A stretch of 18,694 nt of DNA from NCBI GenBank assembly GCA_027600665.1, contig JADGJL010000538.1, forward strand, positions 1-18,694. The letters are read 5' to 3'. This stretch comes from Irineochytrium annulatum. Lineage: Eukaryota > Chytridiomycota > Chytridiomycetes > Chytridiales > Chytridiaceae. The notes under the pieces were generated by a model. The model was not told the origin of the DNA, ran no database searches, and saw only the letters and a list, made by a program, of their open reading frames with translations. The position numbers were made by a program, and so were the translations under genes. Shown here one piece after another: positions 9,618-18,694 of this stretch. The first letter of the stretch is position 1; each line of letters opens with the position of its first letter.

Positions 9618-10212
9618 AGCAGCAGCTGGGCATACACATGTACATTAAGATAAGAGGTGAATGCATTTACAATCTTTTGGTGGATATTTCCGTCCGCGTT
9701 AGGGTGAGCGTGAAGGATCCCAATGCTGGTCCATATCCGGTAGGTCCCCCACCACCATCCCGACGTGGCAGATGGGGACGCTCACCGGAGCCTCCACCTC
9801 CCCTCAACCTGGCGCCTCGCTGGCTGACTGCACGGATGCCTGCGCGAAAGCGAGATTTCCGCTTGCTTTTAACCAGAGGACAAGGACTCCCTGAGGACGC
9901 GTTGGATTTCCTCATCGATTGCTATCGAGGCTCCCATGACAATCTATCACGACAAGTGCTCCCGCGGCGCCGTGAGGGCCGCCGTGAAGGCCGCGGCCCC
10001 CGACGATGCGTTGGTGTCCTTGACGGACATGGTGGTGCCATCGACGGAGGTTGACGCAATGGTGTCGTCGACGGGCCGGCTCCTGACATCTGTTGACAAC
10101 CCCGCCAACGGTCGGGTGTCTGGAGCAACAAGCAACATGGAGGTATTCGTTCCTAGCAAATCCGAAGTACGTGTTGTATTTGGAAAGGAAAGTCGAAGTG
10201 CATGGAAAGTGT
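9618..10212. other. intergenic region between convergent genes, coding-like patch
   Basis: This 595-bp gap lies between the 3' ends of membrane gene A and the hydrolase. Its left part (9618-9700) is AT-rich 3' UTR. From about 9836 to 10140 it is GC-rich and open on both strands. The plus frame at 9936-10140 and the minus frame ending at 9947 both have high GC3. Neither shows a recognisable domain or good splice support, so no gene is called. Confidence 0.4.
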
Positions 10213-11315
10213 TCATAGCTTGCTCAACTTGCTCATGGGTTCCACCAACGCTAGCTTCACCGACTTCGCGATCTCCTCCGCAACGGCATCCGGTTTCTCA
10301 CAAATGACCATGTGCCCAGCGCCTTCAACAGTGACGTACCGGCCCCTTCGCACAACGGACGCGTAGTACTTGTTCCTTACGACGACCTTCCCGCGCATTG
10401 GGAAGCTCTTGCGCGCGTGCGGCGAGATCGCGCCGTCCAGGAAGGTGACGGGCGGACGGAGCGCTGGTACGTAGGACGCCACACCAAAGGGGTTGCCGCC
10501 TGCAAAGACGGCGGCCTCTTGAGACGGTGGGCACTTAAGACGGAACTCTGTTGCGCCGGAGTCGGTTTTAAACTCCCCGATGCCGTGGTCCTGGTGATGG
10601 ATACATTAATAATGCCATCCAGGAAGCAGTGAAGATGATGACCACAGTACCGTACCACATAAATCCTCAAAGCGTCCGGCACCCACTTTTTGAAGAAGTC
10701 CTTCTCCCCAAAATATGACCTGGCCTCTTGTTTATCCGTAAACACGCTCTTCCTTTTCCTTGTTATGCCCACCAACGGGTTATCATGCGGCGTCACCCCC
10801 GGCGTCACCTCAAAGTACTCTCTCGTGAACAATATCGGCTCAATCAGCACCATCGCGTCCATGATCCCCTCATTCAACACCTCACACATCATCAGACTGC
10901 ACCCGCCGAACGAGTGGCCGACGCCAACGAGCCGCGTTTTGGGATCAGCTCGAATCGCCCACCGCGCCACGGCCAGCGCGTCCCGGCCCGAGTCCCACCA
11001 GTCGTACATCTCTGTGACGTTGGCGTCGAAGTATGCGGCGTTCAGGGCTGCGGAGTCGCCGTGATTCCGGGCGTCCCAGGCGTGGATCGTCACGGAGATT
11101 GTGAGGGGAAGGCGGGACGTTAGGGAGCTGATCACAGGGTGCCAGAGCTCTTTGATAAGCCCGTTGGCGTGGGCCATCAGGATCGTCACGTCGGAGGACG
11201 GGGACGGGGACGGGCTCCGGCGTGGAGGGCCGAGGCGGTGAGTCTCGATCACCAGCTGGACGCCGGCGTCGGCGCCAGCGATGGTCGAGGTCGAAGCCGA
11301 GGAGGACGCCATCAT
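10213..11315 (-). CDS. peroxisomal alpha/beta hydrolase (Lpx1-like)
   Basis: Two exons, 11315-10656 and 10590-10213, give 345 residues; the 65-nt intron sits between RIYV and DHGIGEF. The fold is a classical alpha/beta hydrolase. HANG (residues 49-52, oxyanion region) is followed by LIKELWHPV. The nucleophile elbow is GHSFGG with Ser135. IEP at 158-160 probably supplies or borders the acid, and GAGHMV holds the catalytic His313. The last residues are SKLSKL, a perfect PTS1 peroxisomal import signal. The HANG-KELW and LKCPP-QEA motifs recall the fungal peroxisomal lipase Lpx1 family, whose substrates are poorly defined. The ATG pair at 11315/11312 is used because the frame upstream has no ATG. 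Residues 1-45 are low-complexity (Ser, Pro). It is divergent from the membrane gene at 11764. Function in peroxisomal acyl or ester hydrolysis is inference. Confidence 0.87.
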
Positions 11316-11763
11316 GCCAGCGGCTGTTGTGGAAAGCCGCAACTTTGACGCACCGGCCCAACCCCATCACGGCTGATTAGATTGGTGAACGCGGACTCAG
11401 AGTCACGAACCAGCTGGGCCGGGTCCTTCCTTGCGCGGCCCGCGATCACTGGCTGGTCGGACTCGCCAACCGATGGCGTCGAAAAAGGCGCCGACTCAGT
11501 TTGCGTAGGGGCGGCCCAGCTGCCACCGATCTCGCTCCCGGCCCGATCCACCTCCAGGCCATCGTTAGACCAGACTGTCTCGGTTATGAACCGCGCACTC
11601 TCGGTACGGACTCCGCCGAACCCCGTCAATCCTTAATCAGCCATGGATCGCATCGGATTTACATACTCTCCATCGGAGGCAACCACCCCCATCACCCTCG
11701 GCGCCTGCATCTCCCTTTAGGAGACCGCGCACGACACCCAGACGCGCGTGAGAGACTGGAAAG
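11316..11763. other. divergent promoter region, hydrolase and membrane gene B
   Basis: This 448-bp gap separates two start codons pointing away from each other. GATTGG (11380-11385), an inverted CCAAT core, lies about 65 bp before the hydrolase start. No clear TATA box is seen. The gap contains open frames on both strands but none with conserved features. The start of gene B at 11764 has a good context (A at -3, G at +4). Confidence 0.4.
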
Positions 11764-13717
11764 ATGGGCGCCCTCGGCCGCGCTTTGTACTTCATTTTGT
11801 GCCACTCCCTCGCCCTGACGGCGCCCTTCGCGATCGTAGCTGTGGCGATCCGATACATCTTCCTAGCGACGTGTCTCGGTGACACCGTGGATGGCGGCGA
11901 TGATGCGAGGCCGTACCAGTCCGACGCGATGGTGTTTGGCACGCTCGTAACGTGGTGCGCCCGCGTCGCGATACCCGGCGTGTTTTCAAGAAATGGCATC
12001 GGTGTCATCGCGCCCGGTGTCATCTATGCGTTTATCACGGTGTGTTACACGGCGTTCTGCTCGGTGGTATGGAAGGTGGTAGAGATGGACGCCACAACCT
12101 ACTTGGCGACCGTGCCCATGCTGTCGTTCGTATGCGTCTTCGGCCCCGTGGCGTGCGTCGTGGTCGTGTGGAGGAGCGAAAACTCGGTCGCGAACAACAT
12201 TTTCGCGATGTTGGCGACGTTGTTCGCATACAGCTTTTTGTCGGCGTTGGATGCGTCCGTACTTTTTATCTTTGTTACATTTACTGCCTCGAAAACTGTC
12301 CTTAACGAATGTTTATGCAACAGAGCGATGTATGTCACCTTCCTCGTCTTTGTCAACGAGCGATACGTCCGCGAGACGCCCGTGGTCAGCCTCGACACGC
12401 TGCTCACCTTCTCCTTCACGGGCGTCGGCATCCCGTTGATCAAACTCTTGCTCTTGAAGGGCTACAACTACGCCTTCAGCGTCGGTTCGTGCTCCGCCTC
12501 CTCCCTGCTCAATCTAATCGACCTTAAACAGACACCCGCACAATGCCGGCAACCGCCGCGGAGGAGAAGACCCTCCACAAGCAGCACTTTGTCCTAAAGC
12601 TCCAAATGTCTATTGTCTGGAGCGCGCTCGAGAACCTCCTCGTGCTGCGATCACCGACGGACGCGCTGTACTTCTCGTCATCTGTCACGGGGATGGCCAT
12701 GGGCGTGATCGAAAGGGTGGCCGTGATATACAGGCTGAGGAGGAAGAAGAGACGTATGGTGGAGGTTGAGGAGGGGAAGCAGGAGAAGAAGGCGGTGGAC
12801 GAGAAGGTGCAGAGAACTCTTGCGGTGGCGGTCGAGGAGAGACCGACAAAGCGGGTATCGGCGATGCAGTTGGAGCCATTGGAAAAACGCGTGGAGCCGG
12901 TGGTGGGACTGCTGGAGTCGCCGGACAGAAGGATGGAGCCGACGAAGAAGTACAAGCCGGAATCGGAACAGGGCATCTACGCGTCAGGTAAGCCAGTTCG
13001 ACAACGCAAGTGACAAATCATTGATCATCTTGCGTGGTAGAGGGCATACAGGCCGTGAAGTACAAGCGCATCCAGGCCAAGATCGGCAACGTCGTTAGAC
13101 AGCCGACTTTTAAGACCCCCTCCTCATCCCCGTCGACACCGGTCATGACCAAAAAGTCCTCATTCCAAATCATCCCGGACTCCAGCCTCCAATCCACCAC
13201 AACGATCACCATCCCTCCCTCGCCCGCGGAACCCCGGTCTCAAATGGACCTCCCTCTGCCCGTTCCCACGGACGAACCCGTCCCCGCAACGGAGCCATTG
13301 TTCGTCCCGCTCGACTCCATTACATACGCCTACTGCATCCAGCTCATCATGACGCTCGCCGACGTCACAGGGCGCCTCATGTCCCTCCTCTCCACCCTTC
13401 TCCTCATCTCCTGTTACCCGTTCCCAAATTGGACATCCAAGTACCACTCCCCATCGCCCGAGGACCTCTGCATCCGTTCCTTCACGACCCTGGCGGCGTC
13501 GCTGATATTCAATTGGGTCATGTCGCGGTTTGAGATTTGGGCCGTCGGGGTCGATTATGGGGCCGCGTTGGAGTGTGTCAAGGGTGCGGGGGTGTTCACG
13601 TGGGATTCGGTGTTTTTCTTGGTTTCGGCGCCGGTGACGGTGTTGGGGGATCTGATTGTGTCGGATACAGGGGTCTACATTGCTAATGAGTTGTATTTGC
13701 TGGGGAGGAAGGGATAG
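11764..13717 (+). CDS. uncharacterised ~10-helix membrane protein, paralogue B
   Basis: Four exons: 11764-12254, 12324-12484, 12532-12987, 13041-13717. They encode 594 residues. Layout equals paralogue A: about seven N-terminal hydrophobic segments, a charged linker (residues ~289-453, beginning RLRRKKRRMVEVEEGKQEKK), then a C-terminal block starting EPLFVPLD with SRFEIWAVGV and SDTG. Its three introns match introns 1, 3 and 6 of A in position and phase; introns 2, 4 and 5 of A are absent, so the micro-exon is fused here. Two donors are weak (GTCCGT at 12255, GTTCGT at 12485). The first intron is 69 nt and open in frame, so retention would add 23 residues; splicing is preferred because it aligns exactly with A (LDAAMYVTF with MDMTVMLTF). 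Family not recognised. The linker is poorly conserved between the two copies. Confidence 0.78.
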
Positions 13718-14658
13718 ATGTGAGATGTCCCAGTGCCTAATAGATTTTAATCTACATCAAAATCGAAGGCGATCATGATGCTGGTTTGTAAGGACGACTG
13801 TTGTAAGTCATGATATATATACATCTTGTTCAACTCGCTTTTGTGCCACCAAAGATGCTTCATATAAAGGCAAATTACCAACTTTTGCCCTTACAACAAA
13901 CCTGTATATCGATTTTATCCAATACGACATAGCAAAAGACAACGAGAACATCAAGAAAAACAACAGCGATAAAAACACGCGGGAGTATGTACATATTAGT
14001 TCGCTAAAGCTAGAATACAACCGGACATCGAGCAAAATTAATATAATTAAAGACAACAATTTTAGCTGGTAACTGCAAAAGCCAACCTAGGTCGTAGACG
14101 TTTCCAGAACACCCTTACGCTCGTTCTCACCTGCTGGCCGAGGTTTTGCCCTCAGGTGCCGGGGATAACAACCCTCCCTCAGCCCCCCTTCCCGCCAAAC
14201 CATGCCGTCGTCTCCAGCCTTCAGAGAAGGTACTCGTCCACCCAATCCTTCTCGCGACGCATGAGGTGAAGAAATACAACGCGAGGTCAGGCTCATATTT
14301 GTGTTGCGGCCAAGGCCGCTGAGAGGTGGTGCCGTTGCGAGGTCGATGTGGAAGTGGAGGTGCCAGAGGCCGTGTTGCCGGAGAATAAACGGAAGCCCGG
14401 GTTGTTTTGCCTCCTATTAAAGCGCTCGTCGTCAGAAGAATGGTTGCAGACCGACATAGTTTACTACAAACATGAATGTTGCTTCGTGTCATCCATAAAC
14501 GACGACACAGAAACTTCATATTGCATAGAACATGGACCCAACAACAAAACACCCGCTTCTCGCGGATTGCTCCCGTTTACCCTGAAGACTCGCCTATAGG
14601 CCTCGGCGCGGACGTGACAGCACATGCTTTCCAATCGAGAACAGCACCCTCTCCTTAT

Positions 14659-14856
14659 TCACGACGCGACCCTGGCCTCCTTTACCGCCGCGCCGCCCGC
14701 ATCCGGTCCGTCACCGCCTGTTGCCGCTCTAGCGATCCCAGCGACGCACGCCGCGACGACCTTGCCGCACTCCCGCTTCAGCTCTTCCTGCGTCCATCGC
14801 AGCGTGAACGAGTCCGGTTGGTGTAAGGTGAAGCGCCGTTGTCGCGTCCACAGAGT
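14659..14856 (-). pseudogene. coding-like fragment, possible unannotated exon
   Basis: The minus strand is open for 65 codons to a TGA at 14659-14661, with strong GC3 bias. It contains an amphipathic helical stretch, FTLRWTQEELKRECGKVV, followed by AACVAGIARAA. It has no ATG, and a TAA lies just upstream in frame, so it would need an upstream exon. A GTAAAG donor inside it (near 14685) could join a downstream frame that begins after a CTTCAG acceptor near 14587. I cannot name a family. It may be an exon of an unmodelled gene, a relic, or chance; the opposite strand is open too. Confidence 0.22.
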
Positions 14857-15110
14857 TTAAATCGTGTTTCCACGACGCGAGCAAGGACACGGTGGCGAGG
14901 AGCCAACGCCGCTGACGAACCCCATCGTCCCTCCCGTTCATCCAAACCGAGGGGTCAAGCCGCGCGTGCAATGGCAGTCGTCCCCTCGTTCCTGCGTCCC
15001 GCATTCTCCCTCCACGCGCCTCCTTCCTCCGAGCCCCCCTGTTCCGCGGGTAGGGCGATCATTCTGTGGACTTCTTCCGCGGGTCGGTGGATTTAAGATT
15101 ATGTAAGTGA

Positions 15111-15130
15111 GTGAGTCATTGATGACTCAC
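15111..15130. promoter_or_regulatory. palindromic pair of bZIP (AP-1/Gcn4-like) sites
   Basis: GTGAGTCATTGATGACTCAC is two 9-base arms in perfect inverted repeat around a TG centre. It contains TGAGTCA (15112-15118) and TGACTCA (15123-15129), both perfect TGA(C/G)TCA sites, 11 bp apart centre to centre, so about one helical turn. It lies far from both annotated flanking genes, about 50 bp before a minus-strand ATG at 15062 that opens a 35-codon frame. Binding is inference. Confidence 0.45.
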
Positions 15131-16093
15131 GCCCCAGCCCCACGGCTCTCAACCCCACATACCTTTTTTTACATAAAAAAGATGGTGGCAAGGAGAAGAA
15201 GGCGTAGCTCCAAATTATCATACTTCCGATTTTAAACCACCCCCTCCCCAGCGTCATTTTGTGCGATATCAAAAATTTTTGGATACAAAATTTTTCAATT
15301 AAAAAAAAGTTTTATTACACGAGGTAAACGAGATACTCCGCCAAGGGCATTGCCCAGCTGTAAATCTAAGTGTCGATGCATTTCCAGGTCGCAACGTCTT
15401 CTCTGGAGCATCGCTCTCATGGCCTACCACATCGTGAAATATTCACCATTAATCTTACGTTTTCCCCATTCACCGTCAACACCGCGTTCCCGAAGTCAAG
15501 CTCATAAATCCAATCCATCTTTCAATTGTCAATTAAAGCTTAGCGAAATTGATCGACGCTGAATGAGGAGTGGACCTTTTTATCGCGAAACCCGCCTGTG
15601 AAGCAGCAATATTGAACTATTGATCTTCGATGCAAACAATTGCGGAAGACGTTGAACGGCCTAATGGGCGTCGTGGCGGATGAGTGATGATTGAGTCGGG
15701 CGGTATGCGGAAGCGACCAAGAAGTACTGTAAATTCAAGGTGGAGGGTACGTTGCGGGTGCGGCTGCGGGCTTTGTAGAAGTCATCACGGAAAGTATTTC
15801 ATATTTGATTTATATTGTTCTTTTATGCGTTCATAAACGACAAAGGGCATGTAAGAAAGAATCACAATTGTAAGTATATGGGAAAAGGAGAAAATGTGTA
15901 CTGAAAGACAGAGAGGGAATCTTGGATTCTTTGCACACGAGCGCGCGAGAGAGAAGTAGCGAAGTCTGAAATGCACACAGCAAAAGGTTTTGGCAAAAAC
16001 GGTGCAGGAGAACATCAAAAAAATAGAACCGCCATGGTAAGTTTATACAACATAAACAAGTGATTGGGGAATGAACGGGGATAACCAGTAACC

Positions 16094-16145
16094 AAAAAAT
16101 AAAAAAGAAAATAAGAAAGAAAAAAAAAAGGAGAGAGGAAAAGGT
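16094..16145. repeat. purine tract in 3' flank of the last gene
   Basis: A 52-base stretch is almost entirely A and G on the plus strand, with few T interruptions. On the transcribed strand of the neighbouring gene it is a polypyrimidine run starting about 35 nt after the stop codon, so probably in the 3' UTR. Confidence 0.6.
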
Positions 16146-16178
16146 CGACTTGTAGAAATGTAATCATGCAACGATCCA

Positions 16179-18694
16179 TCAAATTGGTGTCACGATGACG
16201 ACAGAAAGGTCCTTGGCTACCGTGATCGTAACCGTTGCCGCCGGCTTCACGCCTGGGGCCGCAGGTGCTCCCGTCATCATCGCCGGCATTGTCGCTGCCG
16301 GCATCGTCACCTTCGGCACCGTCATCCCTGGCATCGACATCGCCGGCACCGTGGGAACGACCGCGACAGGGGCGGTCGACGTACCAACCAGACCGGCACC
16401 CGCTGCCTTGCATGCCGTCGGCTTCTTGTTGGTCGGCACGCCCTTGGCGTCAACCAACCCGCAGCCCTGAGCAAGTTGGAACAGGTTGACGCCCATAAAG
16501 GTTTGGTCAGGGAATGTCAGGTTTTGGCAGACCATGTTGGCGTCGAAGTTGGCCACAATTGGGGGGGTCTTGATATTCAGGAGCTTGTCGCAGGTCAAGC
16601 CCTGGAAGCCCATCATCCACCTCTGGCCAAGGAAGGTGTAGAGGTCCTTGCCAGCGTTCGCGGCCGGGGTGGTCGCGCCGAATGTCCAGATGGCGTCAGT
16701 GACGATGGAGGCAGCGCCGACGGTGACGTAGTTCTGGCAGAACGCGAGATGGTCCGCGGCGGCTGCGGCCGCGTTGGCGATTTGCGGTTGATTCACCTGA
16801 GCGCGGTAGAGGTTCTGTTTGGTCAGGGAGACGGCCGCATCGGCGGTCGTGAGAACCATCGGGTCCATCGAGGAAACCATGGCGATCGGAGCCTGCTGGA
16901 GGAGGGTTGCCTGGATCTCGTTAAGGGCAACGGAGCCAGCCATGGTGCGGCCCATGTTAGTCATATCGGGGGCAAGCAGCGCGGCGCACTTTAGATCGGC
17001 GTCCAGGAACGAGACGAGGAGGCGGTTGTCGGATCCGTTCGTCATCGCAGTCGCCTTGGCGCCCATGGCCGCAATGTTCTCGGTGGTGTTCTGGGCAAGC
17101 TTGCCGTTCGCGTCCTGAAGGAAGGAGGCCATCATGTTGTCGGACGGGTCCATGTCAACCAGCTCGAAAGAGTGGGTCGTGTAGCAGGGCTTGCCGTTGA
17201 GACCCGTAGCGCCCTTCGTCAAACCGCCGACGGCGGCACCGGCGATCGTGCCCGCAGCGCCGGCAGCGCCGGCCGTGATTTGACCGGCGCCGATAGCCTT
17301 GTTGACGGCAGCCCAGAAGGCCGTTGCGCCGCAAGCGGCGAACTGCCCGAAGATGTCGCCCTTCACATTGGGGAGGCCGTTGACGCACTGGTTTGCAGCC
17401 GTGGCGCCAGCAAGGGTGGTAGTCATGCCGTTGGTACCGAAATGGCACATGACGGCGTTGGCAGCGGGGAGGGTCGGGACGTTCGGGGCGATGAAGTCCT
17501 TGCCGGCGACGGCGCCCTTGTTCACCAAAAGCGGGTAGTAAACCGAGAGAGCGCCAGTGGCGGTGTCGATGATGGTACAGTCGACGAACCTTTGAAATTG
17601 CGGTGAATCAAAAAACCTTTTCGATACTGAACTGAAGCACAAAACTTACGTGGGGGTCGCTGTCTGATCACAACCCGTAACTTGCCACGGCGTGCTGAGC
17701 CCAGCGGCCGTGAAAGCATTCGCGGGAACCGTAACAATACAGTCCATACCCGCGGCCGCAGCCGGAGGAGCGGTCGCGGCCGGATCAGCCGCAGCAGACG
17801 TGGCGGAGGCACCCGTGTTACCACCCGCAGCCGTCGTGCTAACAAAGCCAGCCCCAGTCGAGGCAGCAGCCGTGGACTTCGCAGGAGCGGCGGACGAAGC
17901 AGCGGCGGCCGTGGATTTCACAGGGGCGGCGGTTGACGTCGGGATGATGGTCGCAGCGGTTGTAACGGCGACTTTGGTTGTAGCGGCTGGGGCGGCAGTG
18001 GTGGTGGCGACGGGTGGCGGGGCGACCTGTCGTAGGTAAAATATTAGGACATCGGTGACGGATACACGGAAAAAGAATGAGCATACCTGGTTGATAATCG
18101 GAATGAGCTCTCCGAAGATGAAACCGTTGAAGAAAATAACGATCTCGAGGTCGAGCTGGCCGTTGATACACCCGACACCGATGAGCTCGATAAAGGCACC
18201 TGCGGTGGTCTGCTGATCTTTCAGTTGGAACTGGAAGATCTGGTTTTGCGTGACGGTGTTCTGCACACCGAACGCGCCCTGGTTGGCGACAGGGACCGGT
18301 GCTCCGTTTGCCTGGTGGAACGCCGCTTGGACCGTGGGGAGACCGGCGCTGGCCATCGGAGGGTGCGGGTCCGGGTTTTGGGCGGATGCTTGCTGGATGT
18401 TCATGTTCAAGGGGGCGACGGCGTTGCCGTTCCCGTTCATCCTGTTCATCATCGTTCGATGTTAGCATCATCATCCACAATGAAAAGGCGACTTTACTCA
18501 CGAGCAAGCACCGAAACCACCCTGAACTGCAACGGCCGTGGGAGCAGCGGCGGTCATGACTGTCGCGGTAGCCGGCGCGGCGGCAGGAGCGGCAGCAGGC
18601 GCGGCGGCAGGAGCGGCGGCGGGAGCGGCGGCGGGGGCAGCAGCGGGCGCGGCGGCGGGAGCGGCGGCAGGAGCGGCTGGGGCGGCAGCAGGGG
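16179..18694 (-). CDS. large Ala/Pro-rich, probably secreted fungal protein (5' partial)
   Basis: Four exons are visible: beyond 18694 to 18502, 18441-18087, 18026-17650, 17589-16179; 777 residues to the TGA. All three introns are exactly 60 nt. The visible N-terminal part is a repeat of Pro-Ala-Ala-Ala units (18577-18694), then a segment with FQFQLKDQQTTAGAFIELIG. Next is a Thr/Ser/Ala/Pro linker typical of O-glycosylated spacers. The C-terminal ~490 residues form a Cys-containing domain that begins MDCIVTVPANAFTAAGLSTP and includes FGTNG, GKPCYTT and VDMDPSDN. From memory these resemble a widespread family of uncharacterised secreted fungal proteins; this is not verified. Four N-X-S/T sequons occur (NTT, NTS-like regions excluded; NGS, NLT clear). 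The signal peptide would lie outside the window, so secretion is inferred. The tail (MSMPGMTVPKVTMPAATMPA) is Met/Pro-rich. The middle intron is open in frame. Confidence 0.8.
18577..18694 (-). repeat. GC-rich tandem repeat encoding Pro-Ala-Ala-Ala units
   Basis: A roughly 12-nt unit (reverse strand like GCTCCCGCCGCC) repeats to the window edge, with synonymous drift between copies. One unit near the edge is a residue shorter (PAA). It codes for the Ala/Pro-rich part of the secreted protein and continues outside the window. Such arrays change length readily by slippage. Confidence 0.8.

Larger units (their letters stand above)
13718..16178. other. 2.5-kb gap between convergent genes
   Basis: No complete gene could be modelled here. 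13720-14090 is AT-rich 3' flank of gene B. 14370-14600 and 14659-14856 hold coding-like frames on the minus strand (see findings). 15111-15130 is a palindromic double bZIP site. 15163-15320 is AT-rich, with a T-run/A-run hairpin near 15164-15181 and runs of AAAAATTTTT. 15320-16090 shows nothing conserved. 16094-16145 is a purine tract just after the last gene's stop codon. No tRNA, rRNA or transposon ends were recognised. Confidence 0.5.

Noticed and set aside
15164..15320. AT-rich hairpins as a replication origin or transposon end
   Set aside because: Simple A/T runs without terminal repeats, target duplications or an associated protein gene.
15785..16018. 77-codon minus-strand frame upstream of the purine tract
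   Set aside because: Biased composition (Phe, Ser, Cys) in AT-rich DNA, no GC3 signal and no conserved motif.
17692..18039. Ala/Val-rich plus-strand open frame
   Set aside because: It is antisense to the Ala/Thr-rich linker of the secreted protein and follows from repeat composition.

Overview
The window looks like nuclear DNA of a fungus. Genes are split by short GT-AG introns (43-91 nt), often with a CTAAC/CTAAT-like branch site 10-25 nt before the acceptor. Exons are GC-rich and gene-free stretches are AT-rich. A peroxisomal-type hydrolase and a secreted protein both read like fungal families. An early-diverging, possibly zoosporic, lineage is my guess; no taxonomic marker is present. All exon models are my own: I placed junctions by reading-frame continuity, splice motifs and paralogue alignment, and every completed model gives a whole number of codons.

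Layout. (1) 2-85: possible 3' end of a plus-strand gene. (2) 845-3578 and 3848-6740, minus strand: a tandem pair of paralogous 12-helix amino acid permeases (APC superfamily), with 9 and 10 introns. Both carry an extra exofacial domain of about 110 residues rich in N-glycosylation sequons. (3) 7300-9617, plus: a polytopic membrane protein of no family I recognise, with 6 introns including a 17-nt micro-exon. (4) 10213-11315, minus: an alpha/beta hydrolase ending in the peroxisomal signal SKL. (5) 11764-13717, plus: a second member of the unknown membrane family, with 3 introns. (6) 13718-16178: a 2.5 kb gap between convergent genes, holding a palindromic pair of bZIP (AP-1/Gcn4-like) sites and coding-like minus-strand fragments. 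(7) 16179 to beyond 18694, minus: a large Ala/Pro-rich, probably secreted protein, 5' end outside the window.

How they fit together. The two permeases share a promoter footprint (a TGACTC core next to TGATCTACCT), which suggests common, perhaps amino-acid-responsive, control. The second permease and the first unknown membrane gene start divergently from a 559 bp gap. The hydrolase and the second unknown membrane gene start divergently from a 448 bp gap. Two local duplications (permeases, unknown membrane proteins) dominate the window. No mobile element, CRISPR array, rRNA or tRNA was recognised. The best candidates for undescribed biology are the unknown 10-helix family and the glycosylated loop inserted into the permeases.
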